From contig OY755040.1 in NCBI GenBank assembly GCA_963576565.1, positions 22,882,543 through 22,946,542 of the forward strand: a DNA stretch of 64,000 nucleotides, given 5' to 3'. The notes below the pieces were generated by a model. That model searched no databases. It was given only the letters and a program-made list of their open reading frames with translations, and was not told the DNA's origin. The translations under genes and the position numbers were made by a program. The DNA comes from Aspidapion aeneum (Eukaryota; Arthropoda; Insecta; Coleoptera; Brentidae). Numbering within the stretch: position 1 is the first letter of the stretch; each line of letters starts with the position of its first letter. Shown here piece by piece: positions 10,453 through 22,515 of the stretch.

Positions 10453-12409
10453 TCATGAATAAGATGTTATTATTTTTTAACTAAGTTTTAAATATATGCT
10501 TGTGACCCCTATTCTTTCTCCAGAAAGCATAAACTTCAATATTTATAGATATCCAGTATAAGTGTACCTATAAGTACAAAAAAAAACAATTTCAAGTGCT
10601 TTTTTGCCACTGAATCCATAATATTAGTAAATACTTAGCAGTAGTTCTGACCAGACCATTAGAAACTTAAAATTATAAATTCATATTCCAGGTTTAGGTG
10701 AAACCAAAATAAATTCTTGATTTCCTATCCATATCAGTATGCCTTGGTGTCCATACATTTGCAGAAGCTATAAGGTAAGAGCGACGAATACCATCCGGTC
10801 AATATCACCTTTTGAAAAGGTATACCTATCCCTTCTAACCGGGCGGTCGTCTTGTTTTGATTAGAATCTGTAAACAGAACTGCTCCTTTTTGGAACCTTC
10901 TAAGTTTCTGGCAGAGACTATTTTGAAGATGGTGTAAAGAACCGTAATATCATTTGCTTTATTTTCTCAAAAACGGCGCTGTGTAGAGAACGCAGCCAAC
11001 GATAAAGACCGGCCATGGCGCGTTATAAGCAAGTCGGCGGTCACGTGATCCTACGAGTTCCAGGATTCTTATTGTATTGCTTGATATATTATGTGTTTTT
11101 ACACAATTTAAATAAATTGACAAAAATGTTTTGTTCTCATAATTATAGGCATAAATTGAAAAAAATATTTTGTTGATGTATGTGTTTATTATGGATAAAA
11201 GAACTGAATCTACAAAATAAAAAAATATGCAATATTTGCACTCTAATATCTTCAGGTACATATATTAGGTACATAATATCGTTAGTTACTTAAAATCTAT
11301 ACAAGTCTTTCAAAATTGGACATATCAAACCCATGCTTTTAGTTTTTTAAATTTTCTTTGAGTGTCATCATCTTTGTCCGAGTTCTTATTTAAAGATTTA
11401 TTAGCAGACACTAAATCATTGTGCTTTTTAATAAAATTATTTTAAAAAACTTTACATGCCATTAAACTAATTTTTTCAAGCTTTGACACATAGATTACTT
11501 TTAAGAGGCGAAGGAGATAGATTTAAATTGAACTGGAAATAAAATGCGGTAGAAGAGGTTTTGGTACCTGAATAAAAAGGGGACGGAAAATCCAAACCAC
11601 AGATAATTATTAAATAAAATAGAATAAGGAAGTAAACGCGCAACTGCAGGGCTTCTTTTGAGCAGTTTCGGAACAAATACTAAAGACCTGTCAATTTCTC
11701 ATGAGTTTCCTAGGCATGCCCCTGAGTGCACGTGTTTTGTATCAACGAAGCGGTAATTGCGCTCGGGACCAGCATGCGAAGGTACGTATTTTCGGAGGTA
11801 TACTGCGTGGTTATGTATTAATTTAAATTTAAAACAATGTGCTGTCATCTTGCCGAAAATACGGATCTGCTGAATACGCATAGTGTTGACCCGCCCTAAC
11901 GAAAACTATGCAAAAATGCGCAACTAAAGGAAACCAATCAGAACTAATAGAATCTTACTGAGAAAAATGAAAACTAACAAATTAAATTGAACCAACCCAA
12001 CCTAAAAATAAATAGACGAAAACAATTGTCACTGATATGGATGTCATGTCACGCCATGTTCACGTAGGTAAAGACTCCGCTGATCGGCTCGTCACAAAAG
12101 TAGCCTCTATTGATTTAATCGGTGAATATTGCTTACAAAGTTTCAAGGATAAACATTAGGGACTTATTGGAATAAATTCACTTGCCCCACTCCGGCATGT
12201 CACCTGCCTCATCCTGGCTTTAGCTCATTTAATAAGACGAGAATTAAAGGGGAGCTATAAAATTTTAAATGCGAAAATAGAATGCCAATACAAACTTTTT
12301 TTTTAGACGACTTGTCGGCCTTTGTATGCTGAGTGTTCATAGAAAGAGGGTTATGGATTCCACGGATACATTTGAAAAAGACGTTTTATTAAGGTTTATT
12401 CGCAATCCT
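10453..12409. other. No gene recognised
   Basis: About 2 kb of AT-rich sequence with only chance frames. A short inverted pair GTATTTTCGG/CCGAAAATAC occurs near 11783 and 11852. One isolated MITE-like tip lies at ~12166. Nothing else is supportable. Confidence 0.5.
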
Positions 12410-12770
12410 TGTTAGCCCGCGGTAGAAAAACGTAATGGACTGTAAATATTTTAATTAAATGAAGCGCGAACAAACATAAATATATTGATATGAATTACGA
12501 AATAATTAATAAGGTCCATAGGTTAATTGTTGGAACCACACAACGGCAATCAGATACAAATGCACTCACCAGTTTGCAGCCAATTTCTCCACGTTCCAAG
12601 GGGCCCCTGAATGGATCTAATGATGTCACCACGTAGCTGAAGGGCTGAAGTTTCTAGTTCTATGCTTCAGTACACCAAAATCGAGCACTTTCAGGTGTAG
12701 AAATTTAAAATAGTTGGAGAACGAAATTAACATGCCATTTTCTCGAGGCGGTCGACAAGGGATCTCCCTG
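12410..12770 (-). repeat. BEL/Pao 3' LTR, part 1 (to Polinton junction)
   Basis: Matches 35478-35845 with two substitutions (near 12732 and 12757) and a 7-bp indel near 12433. The last six bases, TCCCTG (12765-12770), are the left copy of the Polinton target duplication. Confidence 0.92.
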
Positions 12771-12942
12771 AGTAGATAGGCAGCAAGAGTTCTGCAGAAT
12801 TTCCCATGTAAATTCCCATAAGAAATCGCTAAGGTTAAAGTTACCAAAAATCGGCACCTTCAAGGTCACACGTCTGTATGACGTCACAACTGTCAAAACG
12901 TATTTAATAAGTTTGAGGTGATCTGTCAAATATCATTGGTCA

Positions 12943-13012
12943 ATCTGTCATATGTCAATCTGTCATGTGTCAATCTGTCATGTGTCAATCTGTCATGTGT
13001 CAATCAGTCAAT
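12943..13012. repeat. 15-bp tandem repeat in the Polinton arm
   Basis: About five units of TCAATCTGTCATGTG with minor variation. Mirrored in the right arm at about 29248-29320. Confidence 0.85.
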
Positions 13013-14075
13013 TGAAATAATAAGCTGGCATTTGGAAATTTTTAATGGCTTCGTTTACAAAATGGGTGTCCTAAGTTTACGGTCGATATCAGTTAATATT
13101 TGTATGTAAACCAAAAAGACCTTAGTCTGGAGCAATATTCATGAATGATGTTCGAAAACGTTTAAGTAAGAGAGAGAGAGAGAGAGTAAGAGAAATAGTG
13201 TGTGCAAGGGTCTTACTAACTGTTATAGCTCTGGCTGAACGAATGAACGAAGTGTTGGTTAAAAAGATATAAGGCTTGTTTATGCTGTTTAACACTTGAC
13301 CAATGCAAGATATAATAGTGATGTGTGTGTACTGTGTCACCTATTCTGCTACGTAACCCGTGGCTGTAGTTCAAGTTGGGGACCTATATGAAATGTATAC
13401 CTATTGTGTTACCTAACAAGGTGTAAAATTGACAGAATAGTCAAAAAAGACTGCACTAGCTTATCCTGATATGTTTTAATACAAAAAAGTTGATTAATCC
13501 CTGTTTGTTAAAAATAAAATCATTTTTAAAAATATTTCTTAAAATTTTCCTATATGTATCCCTTTGCACTGTTTATGTAGTTAAATGATAACCTTATGAC
13601 CCCTCACATGTTTTTGTTTTATCTACTTAGCAAGGAGGAAAAGTAATATGATGCAATACGTAATGCAGTTGGTTATTTATATGGTGTGCAATTGTCGTAA
13701 TATTTGAAAAAAATTGCAATTTTTAATTTTTTATTTTATAAAAAGGGTCGTAATGATCGTCAACAAGAATATTGCAAACGTATTGAATGTTAATATTTCA
13801 GAACAACTAAAACCGCATCAAAATAATTATTAATATTAGTATCTATTGGAAAAACACACAAACAAAGGCTTAAACAAGCAAGAGATGTATGTATTATAAA
13901 AAAGTAAAATAAGTGCCAAAAGGCATAATAAAATAAAATAATAATAAGGGCATATAATGAAAGATCGCTATCAGCTGGGGGTAGCAAAGCTACTTTTTAC
14001 GCTATGTGCGCATGTTTTGCATTGACAGTTTCCAAGAAAGACGCATTTCGGTGTACTGCGCAAATCTCATTTGGT

Positions 14076-14550
14076 CCTTAATAGTTTTTCACTGATTTCT
14101 CAGCACCTAATGAACCGATTCGATAAATTCTTTTTGTATTAGATTGATATGTTTAACTTGTATTAAATTTAAAGAAGCAATAGATCACCCAAAAGGGCCT
14201 TAATAGTTTTTCACTGATTTCTCAGCACCTAATGAACCGATTCGATAAATTCTTTTTGTATTAGATTGATATGTTTAACTTGTATTAAATTTAAAGAAGC
14301 AATAGATCACCCAAAAGGGCCTTAATAGTTTTTTGACTACTTTCCCAGCACCTACTAAACCGATTCAAGAAATTCTTTTTGTATTGCATTGGTGTGGCTT
14401 AACTTGTACTAATTCTTAAGGAGATCTAGATCAATGAAAAGGGTCTTTATATTTTCCACTAATTTCTCAACATTTATTGAACCGATTCGAGAAATTCTTT
14501 TTTTATATTGGATTGATATGTCTAACTTGTATAGATTTTTAGAAAGACAA
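14076..14550. repeat. ~120-bp tandem repeats in the Polinton arm
   Basis: Units start near 14076, 14199, 14319 and 14439. The first two are almost identical and the last two diverged. Each has a TTAATAGTTTTTCACT-like start, ACCGATTCGA(T/G)AAATTC in the middle and a GATCA(C/T)...AAAAGGG end. Mirrored at about 27707-28185. Confidence 0.85.
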
Positions 14551-15079
14551 AGGTCGATCAAAATGTTTTTGTTTGTTTTGCAGGACAGATTTCAAAATTT
14601 TTTATTAGATTCACCAAAATAAATGGGAAAATAGGAATGTAGTTTAGCAGGCAATCAAAAGGATACTAATAAATAAACACACACACTAACCTACTATAAG
14701 TATTATAATGCATTACGTTTTTCATATACAATTGTAGAAATTTAATAAACAAGCAGTTATGTTTTGTTATGTTATAAATTTATTTCCAATAAAGAAAAGT
14801 TTTACATAGCAAATATATTAAAATAAGAAATAAATAAAGAGAAGCCACTGAAGCCTTCGAGAAGCTTGTGCGTGTGGCATTTTTCTTTTATAAATTTCAA
14901 ATTTTAGAATTACAATAGCAACACTAAGAAATTAATCCTAAAATACAATAACAACAGCATTAATAAAGAATAAGATTAGTTGTGGTAATATTTTGCAGAA
15001 TAAAACCATCAAATTCAATATGTACCTTCGTTGCAAATTATACCCTTTGTATATCACCCACTTTTTCAATTAAAAATTT

Positions 15080-15480
15080 TAAATCCCAAAGCATCCCTGC
15101 ATTAATAATCTTTTTTAAAAATGATCGAGGTGTGGATTGTATCCAGATTTTAACTCTTTTTTTTTAATTTTATTTTATTATTAATTGATCTAACCTCTTC
15201 CGGTATCAGACGATATACATGTGGCCCAAGAAAAGCAATAGTTCTTTGACCCCTTACTGTTTTAGTTTTTATAGTTTTTACATTTGTTTGCATTCTATGT
15301 CTTGTATTGTATGTGTGTTCTATTTCTATCAAATTATTTTTGTTTTTGTGTTGATAATTAAGCAATTGTAAAATATATATTTCATTTAAATCCATAAGGC
15401 CGCTCTCACTATACAAAGAATCTGTTCCGCACAATCGAGGTTTATTTAACAAAATACTTAAAAATGTGTTTTGAATAATT
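15080..15480 (-). pseudogene. LINE ORF2 3'-end fragment
   Basis: The minus-strand frame 15150-15452 contains SGLMDLNEIYILQLLNY, then YNTRHR and later IAFLGPHVYRLIPEEVR. A YNTR motif, followed by a short N/G-P..(Y/W)..(I/L)P..(I/V) block, is usual in the thumb/C-terminal part of CR1/Jockey-like LINE reverse transcriptases. No RT palm motif is present, so this is a 5'-truncated copy. It lies just inside the left arm of the Polinton. Confidence 0.5.
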
Positions 15481-15749
15481 TGTACTTTTTTTATTGTATT
15501 ATGACAGCTTACAAGTTGTTAAGATAAAAGTAGGAATCCTCTAACCTTTACCTTAGTATTAGGGGTTAGTTGTGATAAAAAAAATTGATCTGGTGTAATT
15601 CTATTCTTACCCATTTAAACTTTTGTGACTTTTTAAACATTAAACATACAGGTTCTAAAATAAAAATCAACACAAAGTTAAAATCATATGTCTCAAAAAA
15701 AGAGGTCTGCAAGAAACGCGCTTTTTGACTCCACACAATAATATTGTAC

Positions 15750-17770
15750 AACATATGTTCCATCTATCTAGCCTTCTTCGATCCATCTTTGGATATAGGC
15801 CTCCCCCAATATCGTCCATTCTTTTCTGTCTGTCGCCATGTTTATCCATCTAGCTCCTTTATAACTCTTCAAATCATCCGCCCATCTTATTTGAGGGTTT
15901 TTCCTACTTCTTTTATTTTCCCAAGGTCTCCAGGTTACAATAAACATGTTCAATCAATCGTCTTTCTGTTTGATATTATGACCGGAAAATTTCCATTTTA
16001 AATTTGCTACTTCTCCTCTTACATCCCTTACTTTTGTTTTAATTCTTATCAACTCATTTCTTTATCTATCTGTTAGCCTTATATATAACATTTATCTTTC
16101 CATTGATCTTTGGGCTTTTGTTACCTTATTCATGTTTGATTTTGTAAGTGTCCAGGTCTGGAATCCATAAGTAAGTACAGGAAGAATACCTTGGTTATAC
16201 ACTTTTGTTTTGAGGTACTAAGGATATTTTTAATTTTTTAATATGTAGCTTAATTTACCGAATGCTGCCAATGCCAATGTTACTCGTCTCGTGATTTTAG
16301 CCATTTGGTTTTCTGTTTTAGTTCAATAATTTGTCCCAGGTATATATATCTCTTATTAAGGGAATATCATCAGCATATCTTAGGTGGTTCAAGAATAGTC
16401 CGTTTACTTTGATGCCTAGTTCTTCCCAATCTATGTTTTGAAAAACCCTTCTAGGGCCTGGTTAAATAGTTTAGGGGATATTGTGTCACAATACTGACAC
16501 CCCTTCTTATGCGGATTGGCTTGGTTCCTTCGTTGATTTTGATTGATTTTGTTGCTTCGGATATATATTGGCTATTAAGTCAGTGGATCTGTAATCTATT
16601 AGGCTATTAATTAAAGATGCTTTTACTACCCAGTGCTCAATGCTATCAAAAGCTTTTTCAACGCAATATATAGTGGAATGTTATATTTGTTGGCTTGTTC
16701 TATTAGGATTTTCATAGTTAATAGGTGTTTAACTGTACTAAAACCTTTTCTGAAGCCTGCTTGTTCATTTGATTATATATTGAGCAGTGTTATAGGATGA
16801 TAATGGTTATTGAATCTTTCCAGTTGTTTGGGTTTATTTTTTCTTTTAGTATTTTATTCAGGAGAATATGTATGGTACTAACTACAGCTTTACCACCATA
16901 TTTGAGCATATCTGCCGTTACTCCGTCTTTTCTAGGTGATTTATTATTTTTCATTATCTTTAAACCTCTCTTTATTTCCGCTTTGCTTATTTCAGGTTGT
17001 AGCTCTGAGTTTATGTTCTTTATTTTTGTTTGGAGTTTCTTCGTGGTTTCTCGTGACGGTTCCCTTTTTGTTTGGTATAATTCTGTATAGAATAGTTGTG
17101 TGATATTTATAATATCCCCTTCAACGTTAGTCTCCATATCGTTCATATCCTTTATTTTAATTATTTCATATCTAAATAGTCGCCTTAGACATTTCATATT
17201 TCTGTTATTTTCTACAACTCTCTTAATTTTTATTTCTTGGCTCTTTCTTTTATTTTCTTTTATCAATTTTCTTATAGTTTTATTTACTTCCGTGTATTCA
17301 ATCGATGTTCTTTTTCCTTCTGTCTCAAGGTCCCGCCTTTTCTTCATCAGTTTCTTTATTTCTTCTGATATACAATTTTCTTTCTTTTTATCTTTTTATG
17401 TAATATCTTTTCTTACTTTTGTTATAACTCTTGTCAGCGTATCACTCATTTCATCTATATTTTTATTTTCGCAGGTTTGGGTTAGCATTTCTTTGTATAA
17501 AACTTTATTTTGTGTAAGTTTATTCGTGTCAAGTTGTTCATTCTTTTCATTTCGGAATTGTTGTCAATGCAGATTTTTGTTCTGATCATCCTATGATCAC
17601 TGCCTGTTGTAAAGCTGTTTAGGACTGTTGCATCTCTAACGATGTTTTTCTTAGTAGTCAGCATGTAATCAGTTTCGTTTTTCGTTATTCCATTAGGGCT
17701 GAGGCATCTCCACTTTGTTGCGGTTTCTTTTTATATAAAGAATTCATTGCATAAAGGTGTTTTTCGTCTA
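15750..17770 (-). mobile_element. RTE-like non-LTR retrotransposon, 5'-truncated and broken
   Basis: Minus-strand reading shows, in order, the end of an AP endonuclease domain (SDHRMIRTKI near 17600), a linker, and reverse transcriptase motifs: NNKSPRKDGVTADMLKYGG near 16920, QAGFRKGFST near 16750, IPLYIA near 16670 and YADDI near 16375. A C-terminal block follows, with LTYGFQTWTLTKSNMNKV near 16160, RWADDLK near 15870 and a final AYIQRW near 15780. This order and the RWADD tail are typical of RTE-type LINEs in insects. Several stops and frame changes are present. A plus-strand relative is at 61815-62650. Confidence 0.8.
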
Positions 17771-17949
17771 GATAATCCACACATGTTACTTGTTACATGT
17801 AACTTACCGACAATATACTAGATATATATCGACTTGTACAATTATTTAAATGAAGGAACAACCAAATCAAAATACTTGCGTTCACTTGTAAAATTAACTT
17901 CTAAATTATTATACGATATCAAATCAAAATCAAAAAGATGTTAGTATTT

Positions 17950-20900
17950 TCAGTTAAGTAGTTCACCATCGCTTTCATCTGTGGCTTCGGTTGTAAAGTC
18001 TGAACTTGTCTTAAGAATGCTATAATGCCCCCACGGCAACGTTTCATCCGTTCCAGGAACGAGATACCTCTTATCATCATATGGTGAAAGGGCAATTTTA
18101 AGCTGGGTGATAGAGTGTACCTGATGGTTCTCTGACCGAATGAGATTTTGCGAAATCGACTTTTGCTTAAAACTATCGAGACATTCAATATAATCTTCAA
18201 AGTTAATATTGGTTTTAACAACTGAGGATTTGACTCCCTTCGATTTTTTTGTTATTCCCAAGTTTAATATGATGGAGTTAATTTCTTCTTCATCATACCC
18301 TTCATCCTGTAATTTCTTTATTTTCTTTAGTACATCATTTGAAGACGTTAAAACTTTGGTAGCATATAATTTCGATCTTAGACCAACATACTCAGTCATA
18401 GGAACACCGTTATTTTCATCCGTCATCATTCCTAAAACTTTTTTATTAACTTGTGGAATTCCAAAAGTATTATCGCTAGGATAATCAGAGGTATCAAAGT
18501 ATTTATAGCAGTCTCGCTTTATAACTTCATATGGATCTTGAAAAAACTCATAAATCAGGCTGTCTGTGTCCGTGTAGTGTACTGAACAATTTTCAAAATT
18601 TGACTTTATATATCCATAGTGAAATTCGTATATTGTAGTCTTCGCTAAATCTAAAATTGCCTGGCCAACATAGATCGGCTTATTTAACCAAATTTGCAGT
18701 TTATTGAGCTCAACCGCAACTAGATCAGGTTTTTCGTTAAATATCACACAATTTTTGAATTCAGGCTTGGCTATATATGACTCAGCACCATAACGTCCAT
18801 TCCATTCAGTTAGCAAATGAACATTGACACGCTTCCTAACATTCTCCATCGTTTTACCTACAACGAAAAAGGATAAGTTTAAGATATATCTATATACAGT
18901 ATTTTTCATATAATAAATAAACGATAGTACCGTACTTCAGTACGTCGTTAAATATGTATTTTTTCACAAATATCACTTCAGGTCTACGTGAAAATAAAAT
19001 CAAAATCCATATTTTTTCAACTTACCAAAGACCGCATTATTCATCAACTTGAATAAATTCTTCTCAAATTCATTCGCTGCCTTTTTACGAAGCTCTGTGT
19101 TAAGATCGATATAGCTCTTCAGCCATGAAGCTTGATTAAATTTTACTACGCGATGTACTTTCTTTAGTAGCAACCCATATGAAATTGCTTGTTTTAGAGC
19201 TCTATAATGAATCACATACTTCTTCTTATCTTCAAGTGTTGCCATTAGTTTGGTAAGCTCTTTAACATTTTTTGGAAGCTTTCCAGTCTTAGGATTTATA
19301 TGCTGCGGACAGAATGGTATATCTTTATGTTGATCATGTAGTTCGTAAGGATAATCTAAATCAACTTCCAATATATAGCCCTCGTTTGCATCGTCAGGGA
19401 TTGTCGTGACATCAATGTTTGTATCACACCATTGGAAACCACCACAGGGAAGGTATTGCGACATCGCCCAACCATACTGTAAGAAAAAATATGATTATTA
19501 ATGATGATTAAAACGTATACCAATTATAAGCAATTATTTAAAACGGATTAAACGCACCTGGTTATTTACATCAAAGTACATCAGGAAAGATTCGGGCCTG
19601 GAAGGATCGTAGCTTGGAAGGTATTTGTTGTTAGCTCTGGCTTTTCTCTTACTGCAGACTTGACTTAGACCGCCTCTAATACCCCTTTCCACGAAAAGAA
19701 ACATATCAGCATCAGTAAGAAGCTCTAGCTCTATACCAGTATACTTCATCATCGCATCCCATGTATATCCTGGTAAGGTCAAATAGTGAGCAGGATCGAG
19801 TTTATAAGTTTTAAGGCAGCTCTCTCGAAACCTTTCAAAGACATCTGTCAAAAGCATGATATCTGTTTTCATATAAAGGTCGACATACTCTCCTAACGTT
19901 CTACAACCAAATTCATTCCATACGAGTTTTGCTTGATGGTAGAGTCTGCTGGGACATGGTTTGTTCTCCAACTTATTATAGAAGGCATCTTGAGTTGGTA
20001 AATTTACTTCATCAAATTTATCGAAAGCGTCGAGGTAATCATAAGGCATCACTCCCTTTTTTGTTAACAGCTTAAACTTTCCTTTTGGTAAATGTGAGAA
20101 CTGTGATTCCAGACTTGGATATTCCTCCAAGTACGAAGCTAGGTTCTCCAGTGAAGAAGCCATAAAACGAAAACTATCAACAAACCGGAATTGGATGGGA
20201 AAGTCATCGATATGTTTTGTAAAACTTATGTATTTTTCTTTCGTAATCGGAAGCAAATCGATAGACCCTTTCATTCTCGTAGCAATATCTGTTATTATAA
20301 AGTGGGCATCGTAGCCACTTAGATTATGGAAAACTACGGGTATAATATGAGTGTCTTTATAATTAATGTTGCAAGATTCGTGAGCAGCACCGCGATAGTT
20401 GTTATTGGGGATCAGGTGGTTATGATCTCTAACTTTTTTATCGTGAGGAGTGAATTTTTGTTCGCATATATGGCAAAGTGTAGCTCTTTGTTGCTCAACT
20501 TCCTGCATCCATGTCATATCAATATCGAAAGGGCACCAAAAGACCGTTGCCAAGTCTTCTGCTAGACTATTCATTTCATCAGCAAACCACTGCATGCAAT
20601 CCAAGCCTCGGTATGAACGGTAAAAACTTAGAGAGTCGTCATAGCTACATTTCAGGTAATAACCAACAGTTGCAGGTATATGATGTTGGTTTATCTGAGG
20701 TTTTTTGGGATCATTCGTGGGTTTAAGAACACTCTCCAGATCAGCGTAAACTACGAATGGGACTTTCTCCTTATTTTTAAAGTTCGTAAATTTCAATGTA
20801 TTTTTTCCTGGTTCAGGCATCTTGATTGCAGTTTGATTGATCTTCAAACAATCTTCGATATGTTTAGCAAGTCTCTCTTCTGATCGACAGTAAATGAGAC

Positions 20901-22047
20901 AACGGTCACAGAAAAACTTTTGACCGTGTTCTTTACTAAGTTGACTGGAGAGGAGACGAGATAAATTCTTGATCCAGACATAGTGGTATCGCACGGGAGT
21001 CTCAACGTCATCATATCGATCTTGAATCATTAACAGATTAACATGGCGGTTTTTCTTATTTTTCGTTAGATAGGTAGGAAGTGTTTTCAATACATTTGCG
21101 TTTTTCTGGAGAATATAGATATTTACCGATACATTATTTTGTTGCTCAAAGTTTGGTATTTGCTTAAAAGTCATCGGGAACTGTATTCCTTTTAATTTAA
21201 GAACTGATGAATAGTGGGGGTATGATGATACTAAATTTGAATCTATTTTGCCTGCAGGATATAAAGCGGACGTAACAGCCCAAGCAAAACAGGCGTCATC
21301 ATTATTCTTGACGTTGATACATGCATGCTTTTTTTTAATCTCAGCAGGTAAATCAATGTATGAGGAGCCTAACTGCGGCGTGTATTTATTTACGTTTACT
21401 CCTAAGTTAATTACTTTCTTTAATGCCCAACCACTATCACGCTCTTGGAATTCTTCAAGTTCTTTTATGATTGGAGCTACAACTTTGGAGTCAAACCAGG
21501 CATTCAAGTTAGTATCTCTATAGATGGCTGAGTTAGACGTGGTGAAGTACTTATACTCTTTATGTATACTATCACCCTTTATCACCTCGAATTCCCCGCA
21601 AAAAGCTGCATTAACCTTTACAGTTTCATCTTTTTTAAGAGCGTTCTGGATACGTCTTACAAAAATAGCTTTGCAGTCAATAAAAAAAGCTTTTGGATCT
21701 TTATGACTCAGGTTCGTAATGACCGCCGTGCGAATTCTAGAAGCAAAAGCTGATTCAAAATCATCCCAGCGGACTCGATCACAAGCAGTTTTCTTTCTTG
21801 ACAAAATACCTGAGCCTTGCTTTTGCGCCGCTTTAATTTGGTTTCTGAGACTTCTAACGTTCCGTAGACAAGCTATAATATGTTGCTTCTCTCCCAAATT
21901 GCCTGAATTTTTTAATTTTTTGTTCATCCTTTGTATTGCTAGACTACATTCACGCAATCCTTCTCTGGCTACTTTTTCATTATAGTGTGGTTTTAGAAGC
22001 CCCAATATGGCAGCAATATGTCTTACAACATCAGTAAAGACAGACAT
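17950..22047 (-). CDS. Protein-primed-type family-B DNA polymerase (Polinton PolB), three exons
   Basis: Exons 22047-19558, 19476-19026 and 18857-17950 sum to 3849 nt, 1282 residues plus stop, in the usual Polinton PolB range. It would replicate the element DNA from a protein primer. Visible proofreading exonuclease motifs: YADLE (D436, E438), NLSGYD (D580) and YMKTD (Y725, D729). Polymerase motif A has its catalytic Asp at D826 and is completed across intron 1. Motif B (N977, G981, K982) spans intron 2. Motif C is YTDTDS (D1077, D1079). Upstream is a Cys-rich block C380-x2-C383...H396-x3-C400. The N-terminal ~360 residues (FQERDSGWAL, NNDDACFAWA, HYVWIKNLSRL) match the extension of insect Polinton polymerases as I recall it. 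All exons are open. Start chosen as the first Met of the long frame; no better one is seen. Confidence 0.9.
18858..19025 (-). other. PolB intron 2, GT-AG, 168 bp
   Basis: The donor G|GTAAGT is the metazoan consensus. The acceptor is TTTTTCGTTGTAG. It is phase 1, splitting the Gly codon of motif B (residue 981). Both flanking frames stop or drift within a few codons if it is retained. Confidence 0.88.
19477..19557 (-). other. PolB intron 1, GT-AG, 81 bp
   Basis: The donor is CAG|GTGCG and the acceptor TTTTTTCTTACAG, with a pyrimidine tract. It is phase 0 between residues 830 and 831. Reading through gives a stop within eight codons. Removing it brings together the two halves of polymerase motif A (D-x-N-N before, Y-G-W after). 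Confidence 0.85.
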
Positions 22048-22515
22048 TTTCTGTAAATAAAAAAAGTTTAATTAACATTAGGCGATATAAATAATAAAAT
22101 AACGCGCTTGCAAAATATAACCCATCGACCTACCTACTTATTGACTTTACGTCGCGTCTTTTTAAAGAATCACTAAACCTTTTCTCTTCAACGAATTGAA
22201 ACATAATGAATAAAATGATCAAATGCTAGATATATTAGCAAAATACAAAACCAGACATTGTGACCAACAATATCCCATGGCTACCAACTTAATAGAAATT
22301 AAACCTAATTTCACTGCTACCAGTGTTACCAACTTAATCAGTCAATAATACTCACAACATTTCACTGCTACCAGTGTTACCAACTTAAAAATTATTATTA
22401 TGTCAATGAGAAAGATATCTACAAAAATTATAAAACTAATTCCACAAGATTGTATAATTTCAAATACTGAAACGAATAAGAAGTATTCATTATCAAGCTC
22501 TTGATGTGACCAGTC
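22048..22515. promoter_or_regulatory. Divergent intergenic region with duplicated 30-bp motif
   Basis: The 468-bp gap lies between the divergent PolB and Cys-His-Asp genes. A 30-base block, 22308-22337, is repeated at 22359-22388, 51 bp apart. Each holds the short palindrome ACTG-CTAC-CAGT and ends GTTACCAACTTAA. A third partial copy (GGCTACCAACTTAA) is at 22279. The placement suggests a shared promoter or replication-control region; that is inference. Confidence 0.45.

Larger units (their letters stand above)
12771..14738. repeat. Polinton left terminal inverted repeat
   Basis: 1968 bp, inverted match to 27518-29489 (1972 bp). The difference is four bases in a GA/CT microsatellite (13168-13186 here) plus rare substitutions such as the one in the short frame near 13850. 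Similarity stops sharply after AATTGTAG. It contains a 15-bp tandem repeat near 12943-13012, a GA microsatellite and ~120-bp tandem units at 14076-14550. No gene is supported in it. Confidence 0.93.

Noticed and set aside
13790..13987. Frames in the left Polinton arm repeated as identical frames in the right arm (also 12918-13109, 14434-14622 and partners)
   Set aside because: Their conservation is explained by arm identity. They have no domain motifs, low complexity in places, and overlap tandem repeats.
17100..17585. 161-codon plus-strand hydrophobic frame
   Set aside because: Antisense of the AT-rich RTE-like RT region; Phe/Ile/Ser-rich by base composition.
18209..18484. Plus-strand frames opposite PolB (also those at 20326-21985)
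   Set aside because: Shadows of the strongly supported minus-strand polymerase exons.
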